From: a virus
IMG/VR virus record: IMGVR_UViG_3300044613_003920
Location: 1 to 27,941 of that record
Strand: one strand, 5' to 3'
DNA length: 27,941 nt
Positions within the stretch are counted from its first letter, which is position 1. The number at the start of each line of letters is the position of its first letter. A program made the position numbers and the translations under genes. Positions 6,625-11,798 of this stretch are shown in pieces. The notes under the pieces were generated by a model. The model saw nothing but the letters and a program-made list of their open reading frames with translations, did not search any database and had not been told where the DNA came from.

Positions 6625-7443
6625 ATGAAAATCGCATATATGAGCGATCTGCATCTTGAGTTTGGAAACAACTTTCTTCCAAAAAACAAAGAGAAAGCAG
6701 ACCTTCTTGTTCTTGCTGGAGACATCATCCTTGCTTATGATCTGGTTGACCAGAATCCTAAGAGAAAGAAGCTCTATGATAAATTCTTTGATCGTGTAAG
6801 CAAAGAATACCCCCATGTTCTTATAATTGGCGGGAATCACGAGCTCTATCGCTGGAGAGAAAAAGAACTTGTGAATCATGGAAGCTATATCGATGTGATC
6901 AAAGACTATCTTTCCAAATATAACAATATTCGGTTTCTGGAAAACGAATATGTGGAGTTTGGCGACACTCGATTCTTCGGTGCCACTCTGTGGACTGATT
7001 TTGGTAACGCGAATCCCCTTGTGATGCAGCAAGCTAGAGGTCAAATGAACGACTATAGGTGGCTGTATTCTCCAGAGAACACCCTTGTGTGGCATCGCGA
7101 GAGCATGCACACGCTCGAGAAAGCTCTGGACCACAAGAAGGTCGTTGTTATCAGTCATACAGCACCCAGTTATCTGAGCGTGCACGAAAGATTCAAAGGC
7201 GATCCCATGAATGCAGCTTACGCCACTGAATTGTTCGAATTCATCTCAGATAGACCCCAGATCAAACTGTGGTTTCATGGTCATATGCATCATAACAATG
7301 ATTATATGATCGGCTCGACTCGCATTCTGTGCAATCCCTTTGGGTACCACGGACTCGAAAAGAATCGCGGCTTCAAACCAGAAGCTACGGTTGATCTTGA
7401 TAGTGATTGGTCTGCGTTTGTTCCGGAAGTCGTGGAGAACTGA
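6625..7443 (+). CDS. Calcineurin-like metallophosphoesterase
   Basis: A 272-aa protein with the full motif series of the binuclear metallophosphoesterase fold: SDLHLEF (D8, H10), VLAGDI (about 35), GGNHELYR (about 73), VISHTAPS (about 184) and WFHGHMHHN (H218, H220, H222). All metal ligands appear present, so it should be an active phosphatase, nuclease or phosphodiesterase. The substrate is unknown; phage members of this family have been linked to nucleic-acid or nucleotide phosphodiesters. An ATG at 6613 is in frame, but the ATGGAGAAT there is better read as the ribosome-binding site (GGAG) for the ATG at 6625, as at several genes downstream. It is followed three bases later by another gene. 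Confidence 0.88.
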   Translation: MKIAYMSDLHLEFGNNFLPKNKEKADLLVLAGDIILAYDLVDQNPKRKKLYDKFFDRVSKEYPHVLIIGGNHELYRWREKELVNHGSYIDVIKDYLSKYNNIRFLENEYVEFGDTRFFGATLWTDFGNANPLVMQQARGQMNDYRWLYSPENTLVWHRESMHTLEKALDHKKVVVISHTAPSYLSVHERFKGDPMNAAYATELFEFISDRPQIKLWFHGHMHHNNDYMIGSTRILCNPFGYHGLEKNRGFKPEATVDLDSDWSAFVPEVVEN

Positions 7444-7446
7444 GAT

Positions 7447-7701
7447 ATGGAAAATCTTCTGCTAAACATAAACGAGTACAACTACCCATATAAATTTTAT
7501 CATCAATCAGAAATGGTGGGTCCTGTTAATCCAGACTATATCCCCAAAGAAAGGATAAGCGTGGAACTGCCTTTCAATTTACAATACAACGATTACACAG
7601 AGATGAAAATGCAGACAAACATCATTGTTCAGTTTATCAACGATTTTCCTCTTGATATCAAAAAGGGTCTTATCGTCATTCGCCTGAAGTGGGATATTTG
7701 A
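7447..7701 (+). CDS. Hypothetical protein, 84 aa
   Basis: Begins four bases after the phosphoesterase stop, with GTGGAGAA as ribosome-binding site overlapping the end of that gene. The product is rich in Asn, Tyr and hydrophobic residues (MENLLLNINEYNYPYKFYH; C-terminal beta-like IVQFINDFPLDIKKGLIVIRLKWDI). It looks like a small globular beta-containing protein without a recognisable family. It is probably co-transcribed with the phosphoesterase from the promoter at 6342. The 380 bp that follow hold no standard gene. Confidence 0.7.
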   Translation: MENLLLNINEYNYPYKFYHQSEMVGPVNPDYIPKERISVELPFNLQYNDYTEMKMQTNIIVQFINDFPLDIKKGLIVIRLKWDI

Positions 7702-7786
7702 CGTTTTTAGGCGTGTTTTGGCATTTATTAATGAAAATTAACGAAAAAGTTTGGGGTTAACGGAAAAAACCTAATAAAATCAGTCA

Positions 7787-7808
7787 AACATTACCAATAT
7801 TTAATGTT
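7787..7808 (+). repeat. Palindrome AACATTA-N8-TAATGTT, copy 3
   Basis: Perfect 7-bp arms, 8 bp before the TTTACT -35 box of leader copy A. Confidence 0.75.
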
Positions 7809-7816
7809 GAGGGGGA

Positions 7817-7844
7817 TTTACTTCCTCTTCCATTGGGGTAGAAT
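7817..7844 (+). promoter_or_regulatory. Early promoter of leader A (TTTACT-N16-TAGAAT)
   Basis: The TTTACTT -35 box resembles the GTTTAC-type box of T4 early promoters and TAGAAT is a good -10. An equivalent element with 16-bp spacing occurs in copy B. Confidence 0.6.
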
Positions 7845-7950
7845 GGTCCTGTTCTGGGAAGGCTCTGTGACTATCGAGGCCGATCCTACCTGACTATCGG
7901 TTTGATCACTGTCCGCAGATACCGCTGTTTGACATCGTGGAAAGATTGAC

Positions 7951-8039
7951 GGGCCACCGATCTAGGTGTCCCATGGGGCTCGCTGGGCTTAAACCCAGCG
8001 ATGCCATGTTTGTTGCGAAAGTCAGCTTAGTGCGCTGAC
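7951..8039 (+). other. Hairpin-rich gene-free leader before the broken tRNA
   Basis: Three stem-loops follow each other: GGG-CACC / GGTG-CCC (7951-7972), TCGCTGGG / CCCAGCGA (7980-8001) and GTCAGC / GCTGAC (8021-8039). No ribosome-binding site with a convincing frame was seen between 7894 and 8080. It probably is an untranslated leader whose original downstream gene has been displaced. Confidence 0.5.
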
Positions 8040-8080
8040 GCCCCAAAACACGACTTTGTTGCATTTTTAAGCGCCTGGTT

Positions 8081-8117
8081 GGGCTTGTAGCTCAATTGGT
8101 TAGAGCCGACTGTAAAT
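8081..8117 (+). pseudogene. 5' half of a broken tRNA (Tyr-like anticodon loop)
   Basis: GGGCTTG (acceptor strand), TA, GCTC-loop-GAGC (complete D-arm with GGTT), then CGA and the loop CTGTAAA, which would give anticodon GTA (Tyr). The 3' side of the anticodon stem is absent and the sequence changes to an AT-rich late promoter. Three bases fewer than normal lie between D-stem and anticodon loop, so the identity is tentative. The acceptor strand pairs 7/7 (two G-T pairs) with CGAGCCT at 8733-8739. Confidence 0.65.
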
Positions 8118-8127
8118 TTTGTTATTT

Positions 8128-8135
8128 TATAAATA
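8128..8135 (+). promoter_or_regulatory. Late promoter TATAAATA before the GIY-YIG gene
   Basis: Exact late-promoter core 24 bp before the start codon, placed inside an otherwise early region. Homing endonucleases of T4 are often expressed from their own late promoter. Confidence 0.75.
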
Positions 8136-8158
8136 AGTCATAGGTTTGGAGAAATTCT

Positions 8159-8662
8159 ATGTATACTGTTTATAAGATAACAAATTTGGTCAACCAAAAA
8201 TATTACATCGGCGTCCACAAAACAGATAACCCATATGATTCTTATATGGGGTCTGGATATGCAGTAAAATCCGCCATCAAAAAACACGGCAGAAAGAATT
8301 TTATAAAGGAAATTCTTTTTACCACAGTTGATAAAGAAGAAGCTTACGCTTTCGAGAAAAAATTAACTGAAGATTATATGACAAGAGATTCATATAATAT
8401 GAAAATTGGTGGCGTTGGAGGGTTTTCTAGAGAGAACGCTTTAAAGGGGCATGCCGCTTCTCTAAAGAAATTAACAAAACAACAACGTTCTGATAATGGA
8501 AAACTTGGTTACGCTGCAATGCTTCCCAAAATCAATCTAAATGAGATTGGCAGAAGGGGAGGTCAGGCTAACAGAGGCAAACCAAAATCCGAAGCGCATA
8601 AAGAAAAACTTCGGCAAGTTTGGAGAGACAAAAAAATAAGGGCGAGTCGCCAAGAGGTCTAA
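8159..8662 (+). CDS. GIY-YIG homing endonuclease, Seg-like, with NUMOD3
   Basis: A 167-aa site-specific endonuclease. The GIY-YIG domain runs from about 3 to 90: VYKITN, YYIGVHK (Y16-G18), YMGSGY, catalytic-type Glu in AFEKKLTEDY and SYNMKIGG. A DNA-binding NUMOD3-type motif follows (GKPKSEAHKEKLRQ, about 140-153). It has its own late promoter and GGAG ribosome-binding site, as free-standing T4 Seg genes do. It lies between the two ends of a broken tRNA, and its last seven codons run into a complete tRNA-Met. T4 SegB likewise sits in and spreads the T4 tRNA region (established knowledge), so this enzyme probably targeted the tRNA locus. It appears intact. Confidence 0.9.
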   Translation: MYTVYKITNLVNQKYYIGVHKTDNPYDSYMGSGYAVKSAIKKHGRKNFIKEILFTTVDKEEAYAFEKKLTEDYMTRDSYNMKIGGVGGFSRENALKGHAASLKKLTKQQRSDNGKLGYAAMLPKINLNEIGRRGGQANRGKPKSEAHKEKLRQVWRDKKIRASRQEV

Positions 8663-8716
8663 GGCCGCCACCTCATAAGTGGTTCATCGCAGGTTCAAAT
8701 CCTGCCTCGCCTACCA
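8640..8716 (+). tRNA. tRNA-Met (CAT)
   Basis: Complete cloverleaf: acceptor GGGCGAG / CTCGCCT (first pair G-T), D-arm GCC...GGC, anticodon stem GCCAC / GTGGT with loop CTCATAA (CAT), T-arm GCAGG-TTCAAAT-CCTGC, discriminator A and encoded CCA. It lacks the initiator hallmark of three G-C pairs in the anticodon stem, so it is an elongator Met, or Ile if the C34 is modified to lysidine. Its first 23 bases double as the end of the endonuclease gene. Confidence 0.88.
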
Positions 8717-8720
8717 TTTT

Positions 8721-8743
8721 TTCAAGTCCAGCCGAGCCTACCA
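8721..8743 (+). pseudogene. 3' fragment of a broken tRNA
   Basis: TTCAAGT (T-loop), CCAGC (3' T-stem), CGAGCCT (3' acceptor), A, CCA. The 5' T-stem (expected GCTGG) is replaced by T residues following tRNA-Met. Its acceptor strand is complementary to the 5' fragment at 8081, so the two probably were one gene. It also matches the tRNA-Met 3' end in 18 of 23 positions. Confidence 0.6.
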
Positions 8744-8777
8744 GACGCTTAAATGTGCAACAACGAAAGGAAAGCTA

Positions 8778-9062
8778 ATGACCGTTGCCAACTTTGTCTC
8801 GAAAAAACCCTACTCGGGTCAAAACGTGGACATCCTTGAAGCTGCCGTGGAAGCTCGTGAGTTTAGCTCGAACTTCTTCCTGACTTATCGGCAAGCTCAA
8901 GAAAACGGCTTCCAAGTCCGTAAGGGCGAATCGGGATTCATGATCACTCGTGTGGTTCTGGTTGAGGAAGCTGATAAGAAAACTGGTAAGAAGCGCATGA
9001 TGAAACGCCCAAAGCATTTCACAGTGTTTAACCTTGATCAGTGCGATAAAGTGGAAGCCTAA
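8778..9062 (+). CDS. Stand-alone ArdC N-terminal domain protein (putative antirestriction)
   Basis: A 94-aa protein that follows the ArdC N-terminal (DUF1738-type) pattern: PYSGQNVDIL (about 11-20), FFLTYRQAQENGFQVRKGESG (about 33-53) and FTVFNLDQC (about 81-89). In plasmid ArdC this domain binds single-stranded DNA and is followed by a metalloprotease domain; here only the N-domain is present and the gene ends cleanly. The start at 8778 has GAAAGGAAAG upstream. An in-frame start further up would read through the tRNA fragment and is unlikely. As the first gene after leader A and the tRNA locus, it is probably expressed early, fitting a role in protecting incoming DNA. That role is inference. 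Confidence 0.75.
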   Translation: MTVANFVSKKPYSGQNVDILEAAVEAREFSSNFFLTYRQAQENGFQVRKGESGFMITRVVLVEEADKKTGKKRMMKRPKHFTVFNLDQCDKVEA

Positions 9063-9073
9063 GCTTCCATCTG

Positions 9074-9097
9074 ACCCCAGTGGAAACCCACTGGGGT
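9074..9097 (+). repeat. Intergenic hairpin module 1
   Basis: Stem ACCCCAGTGG / CCACTGGGGT, loop AAAC, followed by AGGCGTAGTT and ATGGAGAAA before the 81-aa gene. Confidence 0.92.
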
Positions 9098-9125
9098 ACA
9101 GGCGTAGTTGAAATGGAGAAAATGA

Positions 9126-9371
9126 ATGCAAACCGAAACGTCCAACGTAGAAGTCTTCGCTCTTATTGCAAGGCTTGAATGGAACGATTTCGAAGACTCT
9201 GACTATCAGTCTTTCTCTGGCGTAATAAGCAAAACGCCTCTGATTGCTGAAGATGAAGAGCTTCAACTCATCTATGTCCTAGATGATCAGGTTCTGCAGG
9301 TGCTCGACTCCCGTGGTAATGTGAAGAAAATATACACTCTTCGCGCCACTGAAGCGATCAGAGCTCTGTAA
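9126..9371 (+). CDS. Hypothetical protein, 81 aa
   Basis: Start ATG preceded by ATGGAGAAA, the ribosome-binding site supplied by hairpin module 1. The protein is acidic (MQTETSNVEVFALIARLEWNDFEDSDYQSF) with a beta-like second half (ELQLIYVLDDQVLQVLDSRGNVKKIYTL). It shows no signal peptide or membrane segment and I recognise no family. It is flanked on both sides by hairpin modules, so it is a one-gene cassette in the early array. Small acidic early proteins in T4-type phages often target host proteins; nothing here proves that for this one. Confidence 0.75.
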   Translation: MQTETSNVEVFALIARLEWNDFEDSDYQSFSGVISKTPLIAEDEELQLIYVLDDQVLQVLDSRGNVKKIYTLRATEAIRAL

Positions 9372-9378
9372 TCTGCCT

Positions 9379-9402
9379 ACCCCTACGCAAAAGCGTGGGG
9401 GT
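9379..9402 (+). repeat. Intergenic hairpin module 2
   Basis: Stem ACCCCTACGC / GCGTGGGGGT (one T-G pair), loop AAAA, followed by TTT, GGCGTGTCT and ATGGAGAAA. It is the most divergent copy and the only one with a short T-run, so it may also act as a terminator. Confidence 0.88.
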
Positions 9403-9428
9403 TTTGGCGTGTCTAATGGAGAAAAACT

Positions 9429-9653
9429 ATGTTTTCTAACTGGAAATACCGTGTATATGATACGGTAGAAAAGAAATATGCCATCAAGAAACGTTATGCT
9501 TCTGATGCAGAAGCAATGGTCGCTGTAGAGCGTCTAAGACGTAGGCATAAAGACAGTCCCTTTGGCAGGTTCATGGTTCTTGTCGATCCTGGTATAAAGA
9601 AAAAACGCCATAGTGACTATTATCAATCCCGAATCGTCTATGTCGGTGATTGA
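9429..9653 (+). CDS. Hypothetical basic protein, 74 aa
   Basis: One-gene cassette between hairpin modules 2 and 3, with ATGGAGAAA upstream. The product starts MFSNWKYRVYDTVEKKYAIKKRY, which looks like a short antiparallel beta unit, followed by a helix (ASDAEAMVAVERLRRRHKD) and a basic, beta-like tail. The high Arg/Lys content would suit nucleic-acid or acidic-surface binding, but that is only a guess from composition. No family recognised. Confidence 0.72.
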   Translation: MFSNWKYRVYDTVEKKYAIKKRYASDAEAMVAVERLRRRHKDSPFGRFMVLVDPGIKKKRHSDYYQSRIVYVGD

Positions 9654-9659
9654 TTCCTT

Positions 9660-9683
9660 ACCCCAGCGAAAACTCGCTGGGGT
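9660..9683 (+). repeat. Intergenic hairpin module 3
   Basis: Stem ACCCCAGCGA / TCGCTGGGGT, loop AAAC, followed by AGGCGTAGTTAGGAG. Here the ribosome-binding site is AGGAG rather than ATGGAGAAA. Confidence 0.92.
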
Positions 9684-9708
9684 CAAGGCGTAGTTAGGAG
9701 TGTGTAAC

Positions 9709-9810
9709 ATGAGAAATATAAACTGGGGTTTCATTTTCGGAATGCTATTCTGTGTGGCCTTTTGGCTATCAGTTATTGTTTCGATCAACATCTTGATTCA
9801 AGGAAACTAA
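9709..9810 (+). CDS. 33-aa single-span membrane micropeptide
   Basis: ATG about 11 bases after AGGAG of module 3. The peptide MRNINWGF is followed by a continuous hydrophobic stretch (IFGMLFCVAFWLSVIVSINILI) and ends QGN. It is a clear single-pass membrane peptide with the positive charge at its N-terminus, hence probably N-in. The next gene follows two bases after its stop. It is too small for most gene finders, but its placement directly behind a module and its composition support it. A function in membrane depolarisation or superinfection exclusion is conceivable, with no evidence. Confidence 0.65.
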   Translation: MRNINWGFIFGMLFCVAFWLSVIVSINILIQGN

Positions 9811-9812
9811 TT

Positions 9813-10034
9813 ATGGAAACCTTTACCGTAGACAACGCTGCTATGGGTCGAGCCAAGGTCTGGGAATACAAACAGGAAGAAACTGTTCGTGAAATTCCCT
9901 GCCAGGGCTGTAAATTCATTGTTCGATGCACTGATTCGCTCACTGATTGCTTCGCCTTCAGGCGTTGGACTCATAGTGGTAACTACAGCGATCGCCAGAT
10001 CAACCATCTGGTTCGTCCTTTTGAAACGGAGTAA
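9813..10034 (+). CDS. Hypothetical cysteine-containing protein, 73 aa
   Basis: Start at 9813 chosen because AGGAAAC sits 9 bases upstream and the ATG follows the micropeptide stop. A longer frame from 9762 would run through that peptide. The product has four cysteines (CQGCKFIVRCTDSLTDC), a CxxC...C...C pattern that could bind a metal such as zinc, followed by FRRWTHSGNYSDRQINHLVRPFE. No family recognised. It is the second gene of the three-gene cassette behind module 3. Confidence 0.7.
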   Translation: METFTVDNAAMGRAKVWEYKQEETVREIPCQGCKFIVRCTDSLTDCFAFRRWTHSGNYSDRQINHLVRPFETE

Positions 10035-10037
10035 ATT

Positions 10038-10301
10038 ATGATCAATCGCAAACTCAAACTCATCGAAGAAAAAGGATCTATCAATACTCTTCGATTCGTC
10101 AACGAGATGACAAAACTTCCAGTTGGAATCATCTATAAGACGAGAGACGAAAAAGGAATACTCTGGCAAGTTGAAGCCTTTGATGACTTCAACGGCAAGA
10201 CCAAGGGATTCCGAAGCTTGGAAGCGGCAAGATATTACTTGTGCGCTTTCGCCGTTGAGGCTTGGGAAGAAGAAGTCGCAGAGATGCGATTTGCGAGTTA
10301 A
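10038..10301 (+). CDS. Hypothetical protein, 87 aa
   Basis: Third gene of the cassette behind module 3, starting four bases after the previous stop with ACGGAGTAA as ribosome-binding site. The product looks like a small alpha/beta protein: beta strands around LRFVNEMTKLPVGIIYKTRDEKGILWQVEAF, then a helix (SLEAARYYLCAFAVEAWEEEVAEM). No family recognised. Module 4 follows directly and probably ends the cassette. Confidence 0.72.
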   Translation: MINRKLKLIEEKGSINTLRFVNEMTKLPVGIIYKTRDEKGILWQVEAFDDFNGKTKGFRSLEAARYYLCAFAVEAWEEEVAEMRFAS

Positions 10302-10308
10302 ACTCCTC

Positions 10309-10332
10309 ACCCCACTGGAAACCCAGTGGGGT
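10309..10332 (+). repeat. Intergenic hairpin module 4
   Basis: Stem ACCCCACTGG / CCAGTGGGGT, loop AAAC, then AGGCGTAGCT and, after a 9-bp insertion relative to other copies, ATGGAGAAA. Relative to module 1 both stem strands have changed (AGTG to ACTG, CACT to CAGT), keeping the pairs. Confidence 0.92.
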
Positions 10333-10366
10333 CGAGGCGTAGCTAAAGCATGTATGGAGAAAAATA

Positions 10367-10744
10367 ATGCTTCCTGCTGGTGAATACTATATCGGTGATC
10401 TTTGCTACGTCATTGATGACGAGAATTGGGATAACTTCTGTGCAATGACTTGTTTCGGGAACCATGTTCTCGATGGCGAGTTTAATTTCCAGGGTACTGC
10501 TATCGCTTGCTACGGAACTATGTACGGCGATGGTTGCTACAGAGATCAAACGGGCCACGAATATCCTGTGGATGCTGGTTTGATTGGTTGTATCCTTCTG
10601 AGCGAAATCACCAAACCAGAAGGTGTCGAACATGGAAGGGTTGTCACTTTTGAGAGATCTTTCAGAACGTTCAGTTATAGAGGCGTCATCGGGTTCGATA
10701 ACGTCCAAATCGACACCAGCGATAACGAAAAAGACGAATATTAA
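10367..10744 (+). CDS. Conserved phage-type protein with GxYxIGDLCYV motif, 125 aa
   Basis: Starts MLPAGEYYIGDLCYVIDDENWD, a pattern (GxYxIGDxCYV) I recall from many phage and plasmid hypothetical proteins whose function is unknown. Further features are a GTAIACYGTMYGDGCYRD segment with repeated glycine and cysteine, a central VDAGLIGCILLSE strand and an acidic tail (SDNEKDEY). Module 4 supplies ATGGAGAAA. The stop codon lies inside a 10-bp stem hairpin (10733-10759) that separates it from leader copy B. No membrane segment. Confidence 0.78.
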   Translation: MLPAGEYYIGDLCYVIDDENWDNFCAMTCFGNHVLDGEFNFQGTAIACYGTMYGDGCYRDQTGHEYPVDAGLIGCILLSEITKPEGVEHGRVVTFERSFRTFSYRGVIGFDNVQIDTSDNEKDEY

Positions 10745-10759
10745 CGAAAAATATTCGTC
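10733..10759 (+). terminator. Hairpin over the stop codon of the 125-aa gene
   Basis: Stem GACGAATATT / AATATTCGTC, 7-base loop, no T-run. A factor-dependent terminator or an mRNA 3'-end structure. Confidence 0.45.
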
Positions 10760-10789
10760 CCTGCAGAAAAAACCTAATAAAATCAGTCC

Positions 10790-10811
10790 AACATTACGAA
10801 GATTTAATGTT
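10790..10811 (+). repeat. Palindrome AACATTA-N8-TAATGTT, copy 4
   Basis: Perfect 7-bp arms, 7 bp before the TTTACT box of leader B. Confidence 0.75.
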
Positions 10812-10818
10812 GGAGGGG

Positions 10819-10846
10819 TTTACTTCCTCGTTCGATAGGGTAGAAT
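10819..10846 (+). promoter_or_regulatory. Early promoter of leader B (GTTTACTT...GTAGAAT)
   Basis: TTTACT, 16-bp spacer, TAGAAT, preceded by G as in T4 early promoters. It would serve the gene array to the terminator at 13720. Confidence 0.62.
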
Positions 10847-10868
10847 GGTTGTGTTCTGGAAGGGTTCA

Positions 10869-10994
10869 GTGACTATCGAGACCTGCCTTCGGGCACTCCC
10901 AGTTCCACTGTTTGACATTGTAGAGAGACTGACGCGACCTCCGCCTAGGAGGCGCAATTGCCGACCTCACCCCAGTGGAAACCCACTGGGGTAG
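10869..10994 (+). CDS. Possible leader peptide, 41 aa, GTG start
   Basis: GGAAGG lies five bases before the GTG, and this arrangement (GGAAGG, 4-5 bases, GTGACTATCGAG) is the same in leader copy A. The peptide reads MTIETCLRALPVPLFDIVERLT and then a proline/arginine-rich stretch that runs into hairpin module 5, stopping at the TAG of GGGGTAG. In copy A the codons for LFDIVERLT differ only at synonymous positions, but a length change upstream breaks the frame. This suggests a once-translated leader peptide or gene fragment. It could equally be a shadow of an RNA leader. Confidence 0.3.
   Translation: MTIETCLRALPVPLFDIVERLTRPPPRRRNCRPHPSGNPLG
10969..10992 (+). repeat. Intergenic hairpin module 5
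   Basis: Stem ACCCCAGTGG / CCACTGGGGT, loop AAAC, then AGGCGTAGCTAG. The ribosome-binding site before the next gene is GAGGAAA. Confidence 0.92.
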
Positions 10995-11035
10995 AGGCGT
11001 AGCTAGCAATCAGGCTAGAATGAGGAAACTTGATT

Positions 11036-11197
11036 ATGAAAAATGCGAAAAAAGCTGCTGCTCCGTTTGTTATCAAGCACAAGAATGCCAGGACTGGCCA
11101 GACTTTTGTGCTGACGTATACTGATGGTGAAGTTGCGCGTCGCGCTTCTGCTTACTTCACCGAACTCGGTATCGAACATAAGCTGATCGCTGCTTAA
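11036..11197 (+). CDS. Hypothetical basic protein, 53 aa
   Basis: Short gene between modules 5 and 6, with ATGAGGAAAC before the ATG. The product begins MKNAKKAAAPFVIKHKNART and continues with GQTFVLTYTDGEVARRASAYFTELGIEHKLIAA. The pattern is beta-beta-helix-beta, with an Ala/Lys-rich N-terminus that may be flexible. Codon use is slightly more GC-rich than in the metabolic genes. I recognise no family. The clean fit between two modules and the good ribosome-binding site make it a likely real gene despite its size. Confidence 0.7.
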   Translation: MKNAKKAAAPFVIKHKNARTGQTFVLTYTDGEVARRASAYFTELGIEHKLIAA

Positions 11198-11207
11198 TTA
11201 CCCGCCC

Positions 11208-11231
11208 ACCCCACTGGAAACCCAGTGGGGT
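11208..11231 (+). repeat. Intergenic hairpin module 6
   Basis: Stem ACCCCACTGG / CCAGTGGGGT, loop AAAC, then AGGCGTAGTTAG and ATGGAGAAA. Confidence 0.92.
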
Positions 11232-11258
11232 CGAGGCGTAGTTAGAATGGAGAAACTT

Positions 11259-11435
11259 ATGTCTAAGATGGCTATCTTCTTTCAAGAAACTGGTGAAGAA
11301 GGAATCATCCACTATAATGATGGGGAAACCCTAGAACAGCTTCTAGAGCGTTCTCCCCCTGAGTGGCGATATCGCTACACAGAAACTCCTCGTCGTTATC
11401 AGTACGATCCTGATCGTGATGATTACGATTACTGA
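11259..11435 (+). CDS. Hypothetical acidic protein, 58 aa
   Basis: The ATG at 11247 belongs to the repeated ATGGAGAAA ribosome-binding site, so the start is placed at 11259 (MSKMAIFFQETGEEG). The rest is acidic and helical (DGETLEQLLERSPPEWRYRY), and the tail alternates Asp, Tyr and Arg (DPDRDDYDY), probably disordered. No family recognised. It is a one-gene cassette between modules 6 and 7. Confidence 0.7.
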   Translation: MSKMAIFFQETGEEGIIHYNDGETLEQLLERSPPEWRYRYTETPRRYQYDPDRDDYDY

Positions 11436-11443
11436 TCGACCTC

Positions 11444-11467
11444 ACCCCAGTGGAAACCCACTGGGGT
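11444..11467 (+). repeat. Intergenic hairpin module 7
   Basis: Stem ACCCCAGTGG / CCACTGGGGT, loop AAAC, then AGGCGTAGCTGAA and, after an insertion, ATGGAGAAT. Confidence 0.92.
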
Positions 11468-11506
11468 AGAGGCGTAGCTGAATTAGCAGCAAATGGAGAA
11501 TATTGA

Positions 11507-11737
11507 ATGGCTAAGTCCCGTGTCCAACGCATCCGCAGCCTTGCTAACGCTTTCGAGCGTATCACTCGCGGTGTGATCGTTACGGATAATCTCCTCAATA
11601 CCTACTTCGATAAGAAAGCTGATGAGATAGAGGCGTTCAACGCCGAGCTCACTGATGTTCTTACTACGAAAGAGGAGCTCGTCGAGCCTACCGAAACGGT
11701 AGTTCGCGCAGCGAAACGACGTAAGAAAAGGTCGTAA
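11507..11737 (+). CDS. Hypothetical helical protein with basic tail, 76 aa
   Basis: Starts MAKSRVQRIRSLANAFERITRG, is helical throughout (DKKADEIEAFNAELTDVLTTKEEL) and ends in a strongly basic tail (RAAKRRKKRS). Two opposite charge patches suggest a DNA- or RNA-associated or host-factor-binding protein, but no family is recognised. GGAGAA lies about 9 bases before the ATG. One-gene cassette between modules 7 and 8. Confidence 0.72.
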   Translation: MAKSRVQRIRSLANAFERITRGVIVTDNLLNTYFDKKADEIEAFNAELTDVLTTKEELVEPTETVVRAAKRRKKRS

Positions 11738-11745
11738 CGCCCAAC

Positions 11746-11769
11746 ACCCCAGCAGAAACCTGCTGGGGT
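11746..11769 (+). repeat. Intergenic hairpin module 8
   Basis: Stem ACCCCAGCAG / CTGCTGGGGT, loop AAAC, then AGGCGTAGTTGAA. A third stem variant with pairing preserved. Confidence 0.92.
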
Positions 11770-11798
11770 AGAGGCGTAGTTGAAAGAAGGAAATCGAT

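Larger units (their letters stand above)
7737..7951 (+). repeat. Promoter/leader duplication, copy A
   Basis: Parallel to 10740-10934: the same block order of ATTAACGAAAAA, AAAAAACCTAATAAAATC, the AACATTA palindrome, a TTTACT/TAGAAT promoter, GGAAGG with GTGACTATCGAG, and CTGTTTGACAT. Copy A has about 20 extra bases in the middle, where a different hairpin replaces the TTCG hairpin of copy B. Confidence 0.85.
10740..10934 (+). repeat. Promoter/leader duplication, copy B
   Basis: Homologue of 7737-7951 with the same block order. It differs by a TGCC-TTCG-GGCA hairpin at 10882-10893 in place of the longer insert of copy A. Confidence 0.85.

Noticed and set aside
8110-8730. Group I intron in the broken tRNA
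   Set aside because: The downstream half does not resume at the anticodon stem, a complete second tRNA lies inside, and no intron core elements were recognised. Insertion with loss of sequence fits better.
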